From contig JAQVCW010000019.1 of the NCBI GenBank assembly GCA_028689585.1, positions 1 to 64,000 of the forward strand: DNA of 64,000 bases, read 5' to 3'. Origin of the DNA: Lachnospiraceae bacterium. GTDB lineage: Bacteria > Bacillota > Clostridia > Lachnospirales > Lachnospiraceae. Below are positions 8,572 to 16,281 of this stretch, piece after piece (position 1 is the stretch's first letter; each line of letters begins with the position of its first letter). Both the position numbers and the translations under genes were made by a program. The notes under the pieces were generated by a model. The model saw only the letters and a list, made by a program, of their open reading frames with translations. It did not search any database and was not told the DNA's origin.

Positions 8572-8650
8572 GAACATCAGCCCATCTTAAATTTGCCTCT
8601 GGCAAATGGGCTGACGCTGCATGTCAAGTTTTCATAGAAAACTTGACACA
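8572..8650. repeat. Dispersed 79-bp two-hairpin element, reference copy
   Basis: Hairpin one has arms CAGCCCA/TGGGCTG and ATTTGCC/GGCAAAT, with a six-base bulge on one side and a TCT loop. After a short spacer, hairpin two has perfect 12-bp arms (TGTCAAGTTTTC and its complement) around ATA. Near-identical copies lie at 45856-45933 and 51992-52070, and shorter variants near 5864, 31270, 44863 and 45940. This copy ends about ten bases before the collagen-like gene's ribosome site. Confidence 0.85.
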
Positions 8651-8722
8651 ATTTCAATATATCATATGTCATTTCCTCAGGAATCGTGACCTGCTGCAGT
8701 CCATTCTTCCGGAATCCTTTTC

Positions 8723-10459
8723 TTATTTTATAATTGCCGGAAATCCTGCTGCCTGCAGTCTTTTTTGCAGTGTCTCGGCATTTTTCTTTTCCTGAAATGC
8801 TCCGGACTGAACCTGATATTGTGAGGAAACCGATTTTATTACTGCAGCAAAGCCTGCTTTTTTTAATTGCACCAGCAGGTTTTCGGCATTTTCCCTCTGT
8901 TCAAAAGAACCTGTCTGTACCAGATATAACACCAACGACACTGCAGGTTTTCCGGCATAGACCACATTTCCTTTTTCATCAAATACACGGTAGCCCGGGT
9001 TGGCATCGGCAAGATTTTTAGCCCGCTGCAAATCTTCAAAAGCTCCAATCTGGCTTCCCGCATCCGTCCAGGATTTTCTGACTCGAAGCCATGGCTCCGT
9101 TTTTTGCGGCTCTGTACTATCGGCTTTGATAATAGTACTCACCTGTGTATATTCATTTTTTCTCCATGCAGTCAATGCATCCCCCCACTGTCCTGCCCTG
9201 GTCCAGCGGCCTCCATCCACGCTGCCGTATTTGCTGTAAGCACGATCCATCATCGTATCGTCCGGTGTCTGATCACTGCAGCCTTCAAATTTTCTGGCCC
9301 CGGTCAGCGTTCCGCTTCGAATCGCCATGGAAAACAGAGTTCCCCGCAATGCAGGGCTGTGCTTTTCCATGACAATGCCATATAAGTTCTGAATATATTT
9401 TTTTGCTTCCAGATAATAGTAATGATAGGCATAATTGTCCTGAAGCGCCTCAAATTCTGCCGGATACCTGTCGCAGAGAGTGGTCCACAGATGGGCGAGC
9501 GCCTGATTTCCCTTTAATTTGGAATTGCCGGATCCATAGGAAATATATGGGCCAAAGCCTGCATATCGGGCAGAGCTGTAATCCCTGCAAAAGCTCATGA
9601 ATGAAACCAGGGAATACCTCCGGTCAAACTGATATTTTCCATAAGCATTGCCGGAATCTCCGTTGGTCTGGCCAAATCCGGCCGCTCCGGATTCTCGCTT
9701 AACCCAGCCCAGCCATATGGTATCAATAATGCCGGTGCTTTCCTGCGGTCCTCCCGGCACATCCGTCTCCGGTTTCGGATTTTCCGGTTCCGTCGGCACA
9801 TCCGTCTTCGGCTTCGGATTTTCCGGTTCCGCTGGTACTTCCGTCTCCGGCTTTGGATTTTCCGGTTCATCTTCTTTCAGCACAGCAGCAACTTCCCTTC
9901 GAAAAATATCCATGCTCTTCCCGATTTTTCCCCAAATATGAGTGGGATCCACATGAGCAGATGCCAGACCCAGCGCATTTGCTTCCTGATGGCTGTATAC
10001 TACATGAAGTCCATTTGCCAGCTTCCCGGACGGATTGGTGAAACCGAATTTCTTACATTTTGCGGCAGTATAATAAACCGCGGTCTCATATCCCCTCCGA
10101 ATATCAGCCAGGAACTTATTTTCATGAGTGATCTGATAAGATGCGCTGCCGCTGCGATATTTCATATAATCAGATTCTGCAATTTCAATTGTATAGGAAT
10201 GGTGATTCCCGTACCCCGCATCCGCCCAGCACACATTATCTTCCGGTAGAATTTCCAATATTTTTCCGGAAATTTCTGCATCTGCAATAGCGTGCACAAT
10301 CCCCCCCGGATTATAGGTGTTCATGTAATCCCGAATAGGCTGAGCCGAATTCTGCGCCGTACCGATACTGTGAATTTCAATGGAATCCAGTTTTCCGCTC
10401 CGTTTCTCCCCATACCTTTTAAACTTCGTACAATAGCTTTTTACTATTGTTAATTTCAA
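8723..10459 (-). CDS. Modular peptidoglycan hydrolase: amidase, lysozyme-like domain, SPOR repeats
   Basis: A 578-residue phage-endolysin-like enzyme. Residues 1-195 resemble an amidase_2/PGRP domain (His in IEIHSIGT, a second in GIVHAIAD, and HVDPTHIWG late). Residues about 199-240 are a linker with three copies of PENPKPET. Residues about 245-430 contain AYGKYQFD and look like a second glycan-cleaving domain. The C-terminal 60 residues have two SPOR-like repeats (YLVQTGSFEQRENAENL, YQVQSGAFQEKKNAETL) expected to bind denuded septal peptidoglycan. It overlaps the holin gene by four bases. No phage structural genes are nearby, so it may be a domesticated lysis module. Confidence 0.85.
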   Translation of the reverse strand: MKLTIVKSYCTKFKRYGEKRSGKLDSIEIHSIGTAQNSAQPIRDYMNTYNPGGIVHAIADAEISGKILEILPEDNVCWADAGYGNHHSYTIEIAESDYMKYRSGSASYQITHENKFLADIRRGYETAVYYTAAKCKKFGFTNPSGKLANGLHVVYSHQEANALGLASAHVDPTHIWGKIGKSMDIFRREVAAVLKEDEPENPKPETEVPAEPENPKPKTDVPTEPENPKPETDVPGGPQESTGIIDTIWLGWVKRESGAAGFGQTNGDSGNAYGKYQFDRRYSLVSFMSFCRDYSSARYAGFGPYISYGSGNSKLKGNQALAHLWTTLCDRYPAEFEALQDNYAYHYYYLEAKKYIQNLYGIVMEKHSPALRGTLFSMAIRSGTLTGARKFEGCSDQTPDDTMMDRAYSKYGSVDGGRWTRAGQWGDALTAWRKNEYTQVSTIIKADSTEPQKTEPWLRVRKSWTDAGSQIGAFEDLQRAKNLADANPGYRVFDEKGNVVYAGKPAVSLVLYLVQTGSFEQRENAENLLVQLKKAGFAAVIKSVSSQYQVQSGAFQEKKNAETLQKRLQAAGFPAIIK

Positions 10460-11064
10460 TCTGCCTCCTCCTTCCCTGACTTCTCCAATTGGGTTCCCGA
10501 CTCTCTGGAAGAATCCTGCATCGATTGATTTGAATTTTCTTCGGAAGGTGTATTTGAAAATTCATTGGAAGATTCCTGGGGATATGCGCCTTGAACTTTA
10601 TTAAAAGATTTTTGGGTAAGTACATCTGATAAACCATTGAGAGATTCTTGTGGATGTGTATTTGACAATTCATTGGAAGATTTTTTGAGATGTATATCTG
10701 AAATTCCATTGAAAGGCTCTTGAGAAAGTGCATTTGATAATTTATCGGAAGATTTTTGGATAAGTGAATCTGAGAGTTCATTGGAAGATTTTGCAGAATG
10801 TGCATTTGAACTTTCCTCGGGTACCCCTTTGGAATATGCACCCGAGATTTTATTTTTTTCATTTTCAGGCACGTTTACGCAAACCTCAGGCAAGCCTGAA
10901 ATTGAGGTAAGCAGTGATAAGATTCCCGCCAAAACGGATGCGGATACTACGGTCTGCCAGTTTACTGAATTCATTACTGCTTCCGAGCCAATCGTTGCAA
11001 GAGCTGTCTGGGCAACCGTGCGGATTGCCCTCACTCCAGCCGCTCTCAACCATTCTTTATTCAT
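10456..11064 (-). CDS. r1t-type holin with a long repetitive C-terminal tail
   Basis: The first 60 residues (NKEWLRAAGVRAIRTVAQT, then a membrane helix at 33-58 ending SLLTSISGLPE) match the small r1t-family phage holins, which make membrane holes for a lysin. Such holins are normally 70-90 residues; this protein has 202. Residues 81-176 are eight consecutive 12-residue repeats of the type SSNELSNTHPQE, alternating between forms ending in QK and QE. The gene overlaps the lysin gene by four bases, giving a holin-lysin cassette. The tail is hydrophilic and Ser-rich; its function is unknown. Confidence 0.75.
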   Translation of the reverse strand: MNKEWLRAAGVRAIRTVAQTALATIGSEAVMNSVNWQTVVSASVLAGILSLLTSISGLPEVCVNVPENEKNKISGAYSKGVPEESSNAHSAKSSNELSDSLIQKSSDKLSNALSQEPFNGISDIHLKKSSNELSNTHPQESLNGLSDVLTQKSFNKVQGAYPQESSNEFSNTPSEENSNQSMQDSSRESGTQLEKSGKEEAD

Positions 11065-11138
11065 AGAAAATAAAATCCTTTTTTATTTATCTATGATGAA
11101 TGTCTTTCTTTTGTTCCGGGAGCCGGAGGCCCTCCTTG

Positions 11139-11282
11139 CCACAGGTGATAAGGCATCCTCCCAGCACGCTGGGTCCCTCCTTACCACAGGTGATAAGGCA
11201 TCCTCCCAGCACGCCGGGTCCCTCCTTACCACAAGTGAGAAGGCATCCTCCCGGCACGCTGGGTCCCTCCTTACCACAGGTT
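11139..11282. repeat. 45-bp tandem repeat, about 3.2 copies
   Basis: Three nearly identical 45-bp units starting CCACAGGTGATAAGG, then a 9-bp start of a fourth, fill the space between the ABC-F gene end and the holin gene start. Each unit contains a short inverted repeat (CCCAGC/GCTGGG). The length is a multiple of three, so overlapping frames stay open, but they have no ribosome site and are not accepted as genes. Confidence 0.9.
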
Positions 11283-12837
11283 ATATAATCCTTGTGGTCC
11301 ATTTCGTGCAGTCCCACACCTCGGATACAATATCACGGTAAAATTCCGGTTCGTGGCAGATCAGAAGTATGGTGCCTTTATAAGCCAGCAATGCCCGCTT
11401 CAATTCCTCTTTGGCATCTGCATCCAGATGATTGGTTGGCTCATCCAAAAGCAGAATATTGGTCTCCCGGTTAATCAGCTTGCACAGGCGTACCTTCGCC
11501 TGCTCGCCTCCGCTGAGAACCTGCACCTGGCTCTCGATATGCTTGGTGGTCAAACCGCACTTCGCCAGTGCTGAGCGGACCTCATACTGAGTCATGGATG
11601 GAAATTCCTTCCAGATTTCTTCAATGCAGGTAGTTCGATTGCCCGGAGCCATTTCCTGCTCAAAATAGCCGATCTGAAGATTTTCCCCCAGCTCCACGGA
11701 ACCTTTCAGAGACGGGAGCAATCCTAAAATGCTCTTCAGCAGCGTAGTCTTTCCAATTCCATTGGCACCTACCAATGCTGCCTTATGTCCACGCTCCAGC
11801 ACCAGATTCAGGGGTTTCGACAATGGCTCCTCATAACCGATTACCATGTCTTCTGTCTGAAATATCAGCTTTCCCGGTGTGCGCCCCGATTTAAAGTTAA
11901 ACTCCGGCTTAGGCCGTTCCGCCGCCAGTTCGATCACATCCATTTTGTCCAGTTTTTTCTGTCTGGACATGGCCATATTCCGGGTAGACACCCGCGCTTT
12001 ATTTCGTGCGACAAAATCCTTCAGCTCACTGATTTCCTGCTGCTGCCTGCGATAAGCAGATTCCAGTTGGGATTTCTTTACCGCATAGACCTCCTGAAAT
12101 TTGTCGTAATCTCCCACATACCGGTTCAATTCCTGATTTTCCATATGATAAATCAAGTTCACCACCTCATTTAAAAATGGAATGTCATGAGAAATCAAAA
12201 CAAAAGCATTTTCATACTCCTGCAGATATCGTTTCAGCCAGTTAATATGCTCCTCGTCCAGATAGTTAGTCGGCTCATCCAGCAGCAGAATATCCGGTTT
12301 TTCCAGCAGCAGCTTTGCCAGCAGCACCTTGGTACGCTGCCCGCCGCTCAGGTCGGACACATCTTTATCCAGCCCGATCTCCAGCAGTCCCAGGGCCCGT
12401 GCCACTTCCTCCACCTTGGCATCAATTATATAAAAATCATGGAGCGTCAAGGTATCCTGAATGGTTCCCAGCTCCTCCATCAGCGCATCCATTTTCTCCG
12501 GATCCGCATCCCCCAGATGGTCACAAATCTGGTTCATCCGTTCCTCCAATTCAAACAAATAGGAAAATGCTGTTTTCAGCACATCTTCAATGGTCATCCC
12601 TTTTTTCAGTACCGTATGCTGATCCAGATAACCGACACGCACATTTTTCGCCCACTCTACCTTGCCTTCGTCCGGCATCAGTGAACCGGTCACTATATTC
12701 AAAAATGTGGATTTTCCTTCTCCGTTGGCTCCCACCAGCCCAATGTGTTCCCCCTTCAGCAGCCGGAACGACACATCCGTAAAAATAGCTCTGTCTCCAA
12801 AGCCGTGGGAAAGGTGCTCTACATTTAATATACTCAT
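11281..12837 (-). CDS. ABC-F family ATPase (ribosome-associated)
   Basis: A 518-residue soluble protein with two ABC domains and no membrane segment. The first has Walker A GANGEGKST, signature LSGGQ and Walker B ILLLDEPTNYLD. The second has GANGIGKTT, LSGGEQ and ILLLDEPTNHLD. A charged helical linker between them (residues about 240-310) matches the P-site tRNA interaction motif region of ABC-F proteins. These act on stalled ribosomes as translation factors or antibiotic-protection proteins; sequence alone does not tell which. The stop codon lies in the start of a partial 45-bp repeat unit. Confidence 0.93.
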   Translation of the reverse strand: MSILNVEHLSHGFGDRAIFTDVSFRLLKGEHIGLVGANGEGKSTFLNIVTGSLMPDEGKVEWAKNVRVGYLDQHTVLKKGMTIEDVLKTAFSYLFELEERMNQICDHLGDADPEKMDALMEELGTIQDTLTLHDFYIIDAKVEEVARALGLLEIGLDKDVSDLSGGQRTKVLLAKLLLEKPDILLLDEPTNYLDEEHINWLKRYLQEYENAFVLISHDIPFLNEVVNLIYHMENQELNRYVGDYDKFQEVYAVKKSQLESAYRRQQQEISELKDFVARNKARVSTRNMAMSRQKKLDKMDVIELAAERPKPEFNFKSGRTPGKLIFQTEDMVIGYEEPLSKPLNLVLERGHKAALVGANGIGKTTLLKSILGLLPSLKGSVELGENLQIGYFEQEMAPGNRTTCIEEIWKEFPSMTQYEVRSALAKCGLTTKHIESQVQVLSGGEQAKVRLCKLINRETNILLLDEPTNHLDADAKEELKRALLAYKGTILLICHEPEFYRDIVSEVWDCTKWTTRII

Positions 12838-12948
12838 TTCTATGTCTCCATTTCTTCATATTAATTCTGGTTTCTCAGTCCTGATCTCTCAAGCCAGACG
12901 CTTTCCGCCTGATTTTTATAAATCATCCAATTTTATTAATCAGAGCCT

Positions 12949-12978
12949 ATTCTAGCATAAGTCCATGGAAAAGTGCAA
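12949..12978 (-). promoter_or_regulatory. Predicted sigma-A promoter for the ABC-F gene
   Basis: On the minus strand TTGCAC and TAGAAT are separated by 18 bases, with TATGC before the -10. This leaves a leader of about 105 bases before the ABC-F start. The rest of the 12838-13202 gap shows no gene. Confidence 0.45.
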
Positions 12979-13202
12979 ATATCTCTTTCTTTTACCTGAC
13001 AGTTATTGTTCACTTCGTGACCGGCAGCATTCCATCCTTCCCTATAAATCACAAAAATTACGTGATTTATCACTGTATATTTCTAATTTTTGAGCAGAAT
13101 TTATGGGAAGCACCACGCGAAACAGGGGATGCACAAACGGTAACGCTTGACATTCCCTCCGATTTCTGTCAAACTGTACAAGAAGAAAAGGAGGAGTTAA
13201 TT

Positions 13203-13745
13203 ATGACAAACAGAACAAAAAGAACTACAGCGGCTGTTGGAAAAACTGCCGAAGTAAAAAAGGCTGCAAGCGAAGCTGTTTCTGAAAAAGCGGCTGAAGT
13301 GAAAAAAACGATAGACGAAACTGCTTCCGAAAAAGCGGCTGAGGTAAAAAAGACGATAGACGAAACTGTTTCTGAAAAAGCGGCTGAGGTAAAAAAGACG
13401 ATAGACGAAACTGTCTCTGAAAAAGCGGCTGAGGTGAAAAAGGCAGTGGAAACAACTGCTGCCAAAAAAGTCGTTGAAACCAAGAAAGCAGTAAATACTG
13501 CTGTGAAAGCGGCTTCCAATGTTGTAAAAGCAGCCAAACAGGGAATCAATGCAAAACTGATTCTTCAATACGAAGGAAATGAAACAAATGTAGAGTGCAT
13601 CAAGGAAAAGGCAAAGGATGACTTCGTAAAGGCCGGACATAAAGAAGAAGAAATCACAGATATCGCAATTTATCTGAAGACCGAAGATTACGCTGCCTAT
13701 TATGTAATTAATGGAGTGTATGCCGGGAAAGTAGATTTATTCTAA
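13203..13745 (+). CDS. DUF6465-type protein with 15-residue helical repeats
   Basis: A 180-residue protein starting MTNRTKRTT after a strong AAGGAGGAG site. Residues about 26-100 are four to five copies of a 15-residue unit (VSEKAAEVKKTIDET), rich in Ala, Lys and Glu and likely to form long amphipathic helices like phasins or LEA proteins. Residues about 112-180 (LILQYEGNETNVECI to NGVYAGKVDLF) form a compact domain that resembles DUF6465 of Lachnospiraceae, by recognition only. It is one of only three clear plus-strand protein genes in the window and has its own terminator. Function unknown; a polymer-, membrane- or nucleoid-associated structural role is possible. Confidence 0.75.
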   Translation: MTNRTKRTTAAVGKTAEVKKAASEAVSEKAAEVKKTIDETASEKAAEVKKTIDETVSEKAAEVKKTIDETVSEKAAEVKKAVETTAAKKVVETKKAVNTAVKAASNVVKAAKQGINAKLILQYEGNETNVECIKEKAKDDFVKAGHKEEEITDIAIYLKTEDYAAYYVINGVYAGKVDLF

Positions 13746-13796
13746 TCCAGAGATGATGCGTCAGTAAGTCCTGACTGATATACACCTTAATATGAG

Positions 13797-13834
13797 ACGC
13801 CTCCCGAAGCAATCGCTGTTTCGGGAGGCGTTTC
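13797..13834 (+). terminator. Rho-independent terminator after the DUF6465 gene
   Basis: A perfect 12-bp stem (ACGCCTCCCGAA and its complement) with an 11-base loop is followed by TTT. It lies between convergent genes and could also stop the minus-strand transcript. Confidence 0.8.
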
Positions 13835-13877
13835 GCATCCTTAAACTCCATTCCTGCTCTTCTTTGCCGCTTTATGC

Positions 13878-14390
13878 TTATAATTCCATCACGGTTTGCC
13901 GTAATTTCTGCAGATCCGCTTCATCCGGATGAGTCATTGCCTGATCAAAATTCTTCAAAAAAACTGCTATTTTCTCCGGCTCCTGGTCCGCTCTTTTCTC
14001 GTAAATCTTTCTCACACCCATGGGCATTTTTCCCTGGCACATATAGGTACCCACCAGAATATTCGAAGTATTCAGATGCTCCTTTACCTTTGAAAATATC
14101 AGCTCAAAATAATGGCTCGAGCCTCCAAAGCCCGCTGTTCCAAATAAAAATACTTTCTTCCCGCTCAGATTTTTCAGAAATGCTGACATCTCGTCACTGC
14201 AGTTCTCCTTATCTGTCCAGAAACCAGCCAGCACCAGATCCGCCTTCTTAGCCTCCGCTGCGGCCTGCTCATTTGGCGCTCCAAAATAACAGCATTCTGT
14301 ATTTTTTTTCTGCAGCATGGTCTCTTTTATCGTGTCGGCCAACAGTTTTGTATTGCCCGTCTGACTGGTGTATACAATCGCTATTTTCAT
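13878..14390 (-). CDS. Flavodoxin-family protein
   Basis: A 170-residue FMN-binding flavodoxin-like protein. The phosphate loop YTSQTGNTKLLAD follows the first strand MKIAIV, as in flavodoxins. FWTDKENCSDEM and FGTAGFGGSSHYF occupy the positions of the two isoalloxazine-contacting loops. It probably carries electrons or acts as an NAD(P)H-linked FMN reductase in the cytoplasm; the partner is not visible. It is followed 55 bp upstream by a small Cys-containing gene on the same strand that may be cotranscribed. Confidence 0.88.
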   Translation of the reverse strand: MKIAIVYTSQTGNTKLLADTIKETMLQKKNTECCYFGAPNEQAAAEAKKADLVLAGFWTDKENCSDEMSAFLKNLSGKKVFLFGTAGFGGSSHYFELIFSKVKEHLNTSNILVGTYMCQGKMPMGVRKIYEKRADQEPEKIAVFLKNFDQAMTHPDEADLQKLRQTVMEL

Positions 14391-14445
14391 ATTATCTGCC
14401 TCCCTCTCTCATAAAACATGCTCTTTTTCTTAATCCGCAGCGCAG

Positions 14446-14679
14446 TTATATCACGCCGCACCCTTCACGCTCCGGCTTGTCTATATCTCCCCGCACATAT
14501 CTGGCATTGTACTGCATATTGATGTCCCTGATCTCCATCTGCCCTTCAATATATGCCTGATACATATCCGCAGTCCTGGCTGCACACCCGTCACAACTGG
14601 CGGAAATATTTCCCAACGCCTCTTCCACAATTTTTTCCCGTTCTTCTCTCGTTGTATCTTTAATCAGATAACCTGCCAT
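14446..14679 (-). CDS. Small conserved cysteine-containing protein, unknown function
   Basis: A 77-residue acidic protein starting MAGYLIKDTTREER after a GAGGGG site; the ATG just before it (14682) is equally possible. It contains CDGCAAR, a two-Cys motif able to bind a metal or form a disulfide, and ends GCGVI. An N-terminal extension to 14796 has more Cys but no ribosome site. I do not recognise a named family. Its position upstream of the flavodoxin gene hints at a redox role, which is inference. Confidence 0.55.
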   Translation of the reverse strand: MAGYLIKDTTREEREKIVEEALGNISASCDGCAARTADMYQAYIEGQMEIRDINMQYNARYVRGDIDKPEREGCGVI

Positions 14680-15004
14680 CATTACCCCTCTTTTCCAATC
14701 GTATATCTCAAACCGCCTGCACGTTTTTTCTCCGCCCATCCTGAATACACCGCAAATCACACATCTTCCTTTGACTCTATCATAGCACTTTTCCAAAAGC
14801 GTGTCATATTTTTTTCCAAAAACTTTGTGCTGAAGTTTTCAGCAGGTATTTGACTGTAAAAGCAACGTACTAATTTATTTTCATAATAATAACGGCACCT
14901 TATCTTTGGGGAAAAGGGCATAGCACATAAAGTTAGGTTGGGAACGTTCAATAGCTCCCTTTTTAATGCACTGTTTTAACATGGTTAGAATTTTCAAAAA
15001 ATCA

Positions 15005-15034
15005 TTGACAAAACACTATATGGCATGATATAAA
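15005..15034 (+). promoter_or_regulatory. Promoter of tRNA-Trp
   Basis: Consensus TTGACA and TATAAA separated by 18 bases, ending 22 bp before the tRNA. The rest of the 14680-15055 gap shows no convincing gene. Confidence 0.75.
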
Positions 15035-15055
15035 TGTATGGTGAGTCAGTCACAT

Positions 15056-15126
15056 AGGGGATTGGTCAAATGGTATGATAGGGGTCTCCAAAACCTTTGG
15101 TGGGAGTTCGATTCTCTCATCCCCTG
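15056..15126 (+). tRNA. tRNA-Trp (anticodon CCA)
   Basis: A full cloverleaf can be drawn: acceptor AGGGGAT/ATCCCCT, D-arm GTCA/TGAT, anticodon stem GGGGT/ACCTT with loop CTCCAAA, T-arm GGGAG/CTCTC with loop TTCGATT, and discriminator G. The anticodon CCA reads UGG (Trp). The 3' CCA is not encoded. It has its own promoter and terminator and could serve as an integration site. Confidence 0.93.
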
Positions 15127-15136
15127 CTTTAAGATG

Positions 15137-15174
15137 CGCCAAAAACGTTGTATTTACAATGTTTTTGGCGTTTT
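15137..15174 (+). terminator. Terminator after tRNA-Trp
   Basis: CGCCAAAAAC pairs with GTTTTTGGCG, with further pairs inside, followed by TTTT. Confidence 0.75.
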
Positions 15175-15199
15175 GGCATTTGAGAGATAAGTGAAGGTA

Positions 15200-15425
15200 T
15201 TCAAGCATGTATTCAAAACGATAATGATTATCAAAATGAGATAGCCCGCTCAATCTGTTCCGTCTTTTCTTTCCAGATGAATTTAAACGGAGGATTGCTT
15301 CTGCTTTTTTTGTTTTCTCTGATTCTTTTAAGGACTTCGTCTCTGGTGAAACCAGACAAAGACAGGAACTGGGCTTGCCAGTAGAGATAATCGTCCCATA
15401 CACGATCTGGCCACAGCTTATTCAT
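15200..15425 (-). pseudogene. Decayed YoeB-like toxin gene
   Basis: The frame opens MNKLWPDRVWDDYLYWQAQ, very close to the N-terminus of YoeB ribosome-dependent mRNA interferases, and goes on with DEVLKRIRE. It then drifts into an early stop after 64 codons. The expected C-terminal half can be glimpsed in another frame (SSGKKRRNRLSG, then HYRFEYML, echoing the GKPE, LSG and R-VY motifs), so a frameshift plus substitutions have broken it. It overlaps the antitoxin gene by eight bases, the usual arrangement. The catalytic C-terminus is lost, so it is probably inactive. Confidence 0.65.
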
Positions 15426-15675
15426 CTTCCTCTACCTCAATCAATTCATGCTGCTGTCCTCTGCCGGATGCTAACTGCTCAATACCTCTTTCAATCATAG
15501 CCAGGTATTCTGAATTGCGGGCTGACTTCATAATCTGGTTATATTTGTCCAAGCTGATAATAACCACGTTCTTTTCACCTTTGCGTGTAACAATAACAGT
15601 TTCGTTCTCATCTATGGCTGCATCACAATAATTTTTCAGATTATTTCTCAGGGTGGAATAATTAATTGCTAACAT
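15418..15675 (-). CDS. YefM/Phd-family antitoxin
   Basis: An 85-residue protein with the YefM-type N-terminal DNA-binding fold (MLAINYSTLRNNLKNYCDA, then VIVTRKGEKNVVIISLDKYNQI) and an acidic, probably flexible C-terminus that would wrap the toxin. A TGTACA-type operator lies upstream, the core known for YefM-YoeB autoregulation. The partner toxin is broken, so this looks like an orphan antitoxin that could still repress its promoter or neutralise related toxins. Confidence 0.9.
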   Translation of the reverse strand: MLAINYSTLRNNLKNYCDAAIDENETVIVTRKGEKNVVIISLDKYNQIMKSARNSEYLAMIERGIEQLASGRGQQHELIEVEEDE

Positions 15676-15691
15676 GGTATCACTCCTGCTT

Positions 15692-15721
15692 CGTACAATT
15701 TATCGATCAATATATTGTACA
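15692..15721 (-). promoter_or_regulatory. Probable YefM operator with TGTACA cores
   Basis: TTGTACAA with a perfect TGTACA core (15716-15721) and a second core CGTACA (15692-15697) lie 24 bp apart, two helical turns, just upstream of the antitoxin ribosome site. E. coli YefM-YoeB also binds paired TGTACA cores. Confidence 0.55.
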
Positions 15722-15803
15722 ATTATTTTGTTCACGATCAGCATCAGTAAAATGTTATATCGAATGAACTCCTTTCTTTGAATTTTCTGTTGAAATGAAT
15801 TTA

Positions 15804-15853
15804 AAAACACCTCTGCGTTCTTGCTGCAAGGTTTGTCATGCCTCGCATGCCAA
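15804..15853. repeat. Second copy of the CACCTCTGNGTTC-type repeat
   Basis: AACACCTCTGCGTTCTTGCTG matches the copy at 3466-3512 through core and tail. The remaining sequence up to 16030 is GC-rich and non-coding as far as I can see. Confidence 0.45.
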
Positions 15854-16033
15854 AACATCTGCGCGCCTCAGCCTCTACGGTCCGCTCGCCATTGTTCCGC
15901 GAGGGACGGCCAGGGAAAGAAAATAGCGCGCTCTGCAGCATTTCATCCTGATCTCCCCCCTTTATTCCTCCTGCAACATGTTAATAAGCTGCAGAAAGCT
16001 AAACGGCTTGGATCAAAAAACCATCGATTATTT

Positions 16034-16068
16034 TCAAAACAGCCGCCCTTATCGGACGGCTGTTTTTT
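16034..16068 (-). terminator. Terminator downstream of tRNA-Ala
   Basis: A stem CAGCCGCCC/GGACGGCTG with a TTATC loop is flanked by A-runs and T-runs on both sides, so it can act on either strand. It lies 46 bp beyond the tRNA 3' end. Confidence 0.7.
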
Positions 16069-16113
16069 GTCTTTGCGTAAGAAAAACCCCACAGATGCAA
16101 GGTTTTTTAATAA

Positions 16114-16186
16114 TGGAGCATACGGGATTCGAACCCGTGGCCTCTACAATGCGAATGTAACGCGCTCCCAGCTGCGCTAATGCCCC
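16114..16186 (-). tRNA. tRNA-Ala (anticodon CGC)
   Basis: Acceptor GGGGCAT/ATGCTCC carries the G3-U70 wobble that marks alanine tRNAs. The D-arm is GCGC, anticodon stem TTACA/TGTAG with loop TTCGCAT, T-arm ACGGG/CCCGT with loop TTCGAAT, discriminator A. Anticodon CGC reads GCG. A consensus promoter lies upstream. Confidence 0.93.
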
Positions 16187-16195
16187 ATAGGTGCA

Positions 16196-16224
16196 ATTAT
16201 AGCACCATTAGGTGTGAAATCCAA
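16196..16224 (-). promoter_or_regulatory. Promoter of tRNA-Ala
   Basis: Minus-strand TTGGAT and TATAAT with a 17-base spacer; the -10 ends ten bases before the mature tRNA 5' end. Confidence 0.7.
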
Positions 16225-16281
16225 GCATAAATTTTACTTTTTATCTAATGTTATTACCGTTCATCTTTTTACTTGACGCAT

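Noticed and set aside
8065-8637. Plus-strand frame opposite the collagen-like gene
   Set aside because: Mirror of the G-X-Y coding repeats; the minus strand has the ribosome site and intact domains.
11083-11317. Small frames over the 45-bp repeat
   Set aside because: Period divisible by three creates open frames on both strands; no start signals.
14757-14951. Minus-strand 64-codon frame upstream of the small Cys protein
   Set aside because: No ribosome site, unlike neighbouring genes, and composition looks random.
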